6,955 bases of DNA, taken from NCBI GenBank assembly GCA_021106655.1, contig JAIOTT010000401.1, positions 1 through 6,955 of the forward strand, given 5' to 3'. Origin of the DNA: Bacteroidales bacterium (lineage in GTDB: Bacteria > Bacteroidota > Bacteroidia > Bacteroidales > SMBSF77). Position 1 is the stretch's first letter; each line of letters begins with the position of its first letter. Both the position numbers and the translations under genes were made by a program. This document shows, piece by piece, positions 6,621 through 6,955 of this stretch. The notes below the pieces were generated by a model that searched no databases, had not been told where the DNA came from, and was given only the letters and a program-made list of their open reading frames with translations.

Positions 6621-6955
6621 CTAATTACCTTCAAGCCATGCTTTAAAGCTACTTACCTTTTCCCTGCTGACGACCAGTTCATCATTCTCATTTAGGGATG
6701 TATGAACCCTGAGGCGTGAGGTTGAATATGCATATACGTTTTTTATATACTGAATATTAACAAAGTGCTTTCTGCTGATCTTAAAAAACTGCTTCGGATC
6801 AAGCATGGGAAAAATGTTTTCCAGGGCACTATCGAGCAGAAAATCTCTATTACTTATTGTTTTTGTAAAGGTACCTTTTTCAAAACTATAGAAATAGCAA
6901 ATATCACTAATAAATAGGAATCTGAGCGGTCGGCACGACCCAGCGTGGATTCGAT
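6621..6955 (-). CDS. LytTR DNA-binding domain of a response-regulator-like protein (N-terminus beyond window)
   Basis: The frame is open from the right edge to TAG at 6623-6621, giving 110 visible codons. There is no ATG in frame before the internal Met at 6806, and coding similarity clearly extends upstream of that Met, so the start is outside the window. Residues 17-110 of the visible part fit a LytTR domain: SDICYFYSFEKGTF, then LLDSALENIFPMLDPKQFF, then KISRKHFVNIQYIKNV, then the C-terminal LVVSREKVSSFKAWLEGN. LytTR domains bind DNA as the output of AlgR/AgrA/LytR-type response regulators, usually behind a receiver domain and next to a histidine kinase gene; neither can be seen here. Its 3' end overlaps the RAYT remnant by 26 bases on the opposite strand. 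The first dozen residues (RIHAGSCRPLRF) come from a GC-rich stretch and do not look like the usual inter-domain linker, so the 5' part may be interrupted. Confidence -1.
   Translation of the reverse strand, partial: RIHAGSCRPLRFLFISDICYFYSFEKGTFTKTISNRDFLLDSALENIFPMLDPKQFFKISRKHFVNIQYIKNVYAYSTSRLRVHTSLNENDELVVSREKVSSFKAWLEGN
6925..6955. other. GC-rich segment at the right edge, possibly another dispersed repeat
   Basis: About two thirds of these bases are G or C, against an AT-rich background. It contains a small perfect stem (GGTCG at 6928-6932 with CGACC at 6936-6940, 3-base loop). In one minus-strand frame it reads RWVVPTAQI, a peptide that I associate from memory with a dispersed repeat of Bacteroidota genomes. 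It abuts the start of the recognisable LytTR domain. It could be a repeat inserted into the regulator gene, a natural linker, or an assembly edge; the window ends too soon to tell. Confidence -1.

Larger units (their letters stand above)
6233..6646 (+). pseudogene. REP-associated tyrosine transposase (RAYT, IS200-like Y1 family), 3' half lost
   Basis: Residues 1 to about 93 look like a genuine RAYT/TnpA_REP N-terminus: YRTHSTRLQNWDYGWNAAYFITICIKN, then the conserved LSEIGIIAEQYWNEI, then VVMPDHIHGIIVID. The last contains the metal-binding HuH motif (His82, His84) of Y1 transposases. Such enzymes nick single-stranded REP hairpins using a C-terminal tyrosine and are usually about 180-220 residues long. 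Here the family resemblance stops after VIDKN. Residues 100-115 are CIR repeats from a 9-bp tandem array, 116-123 (RGAINRVS) come from the palindrome, and 130-137 are read antisense through the end of the LytTR gene. The helical region with the catalytic tyrosine is absent, so the product should be inactive. A 143-base gap separates it from the divergently transcribed UvrA-like gene. The ATG at 6233 fits the family start. I am confident in the family and fairly confident that it is broken. Confidence -1.

Noticed and set aside
6449..6634. Minus-strand open frame with Thr-Asp repeats and DAINRAS
   Set aside because: It is the complement of the RAYT remnant, the 9-bp array and the palindrome; its peptide is repeat translation, not a gene.
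6621..6806. Short LytTR gene starting at the ATG at 6806
   Set aside because: LytTR-like sequence continues in frame upstream of this Met (ICYFYSFEKG, LLDSALENIF), so the Met is internal and the gene runs off the window.

Overview
The window looks like a chromosomal stretch from a member of the Bacteroidota. It is AT-rich, its starts have A-rich leaders rather than Shine-Dalgarno sequences, and the regions upstream of two genes carry matches to the TAnnTTTG promoter box of this phylum. It also holds a lipoprotein with charged/acidic residues after the lipid cysteine, a LytTR-type regulator end, and a REP-associated transposase remnant with its palindromic repeats. This assignment is inference from style and content; no marker gene fixes a genus.

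Layout, left to right. Positions 1-852 (minus strand) hold the N-terminal 284 codons of a ZU5-like lipoprotein that runs off the left edge. Positions 853-1160 are non-coding, with a likely promoter for that gene and an imperfect inverted repeat. Positions 1161-6089 (minus strand) hold one very large gene for a 1642-residue protein made of two complete UvrA-like modules joined head to tail. It has four ABC ATPase cassettes and four zinc modules, and the UvrB-binding domain is absent from both halves (UvrA2/DrrC-like class). Positions 6090-6232 are the divergent intergenic region. Positions 6233-6646 (plus strand) hold the 5' half of a REP-associated tyrosine transposase (RAYT). It keeps the HuH motif but breaks down into a 9-bp tandem repeat, a REP-like palindrome and antisense sequence of the next gene. 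Positions 6621-6955 (minus strand) hold the C-terminal LytTR DNA-binding domain of a regulator whose start lies beyond the right edge.

The most interesting signal links the last kilobases. The same palindromic core occurs inside the broken RAYT and, as a perfect 36-bp palindrome, in frame inside the double UvrA gene. In UvrA it sits exactly at the junction where the UvrB-binding domain of ordinary UvrA would be, and it encodes a short peptide (ETRLIAS). The palindrome is open in two of its three reading frames, so it can be carried inside genes as a peptide insert. The picture is of a RAYT/REP family that has seeded repeats into coding DNA, next to an unusual single-chain UvrA2 dimer. The lipoprotein and the LytTR regulator show no evident functional link to the UvrA gene.
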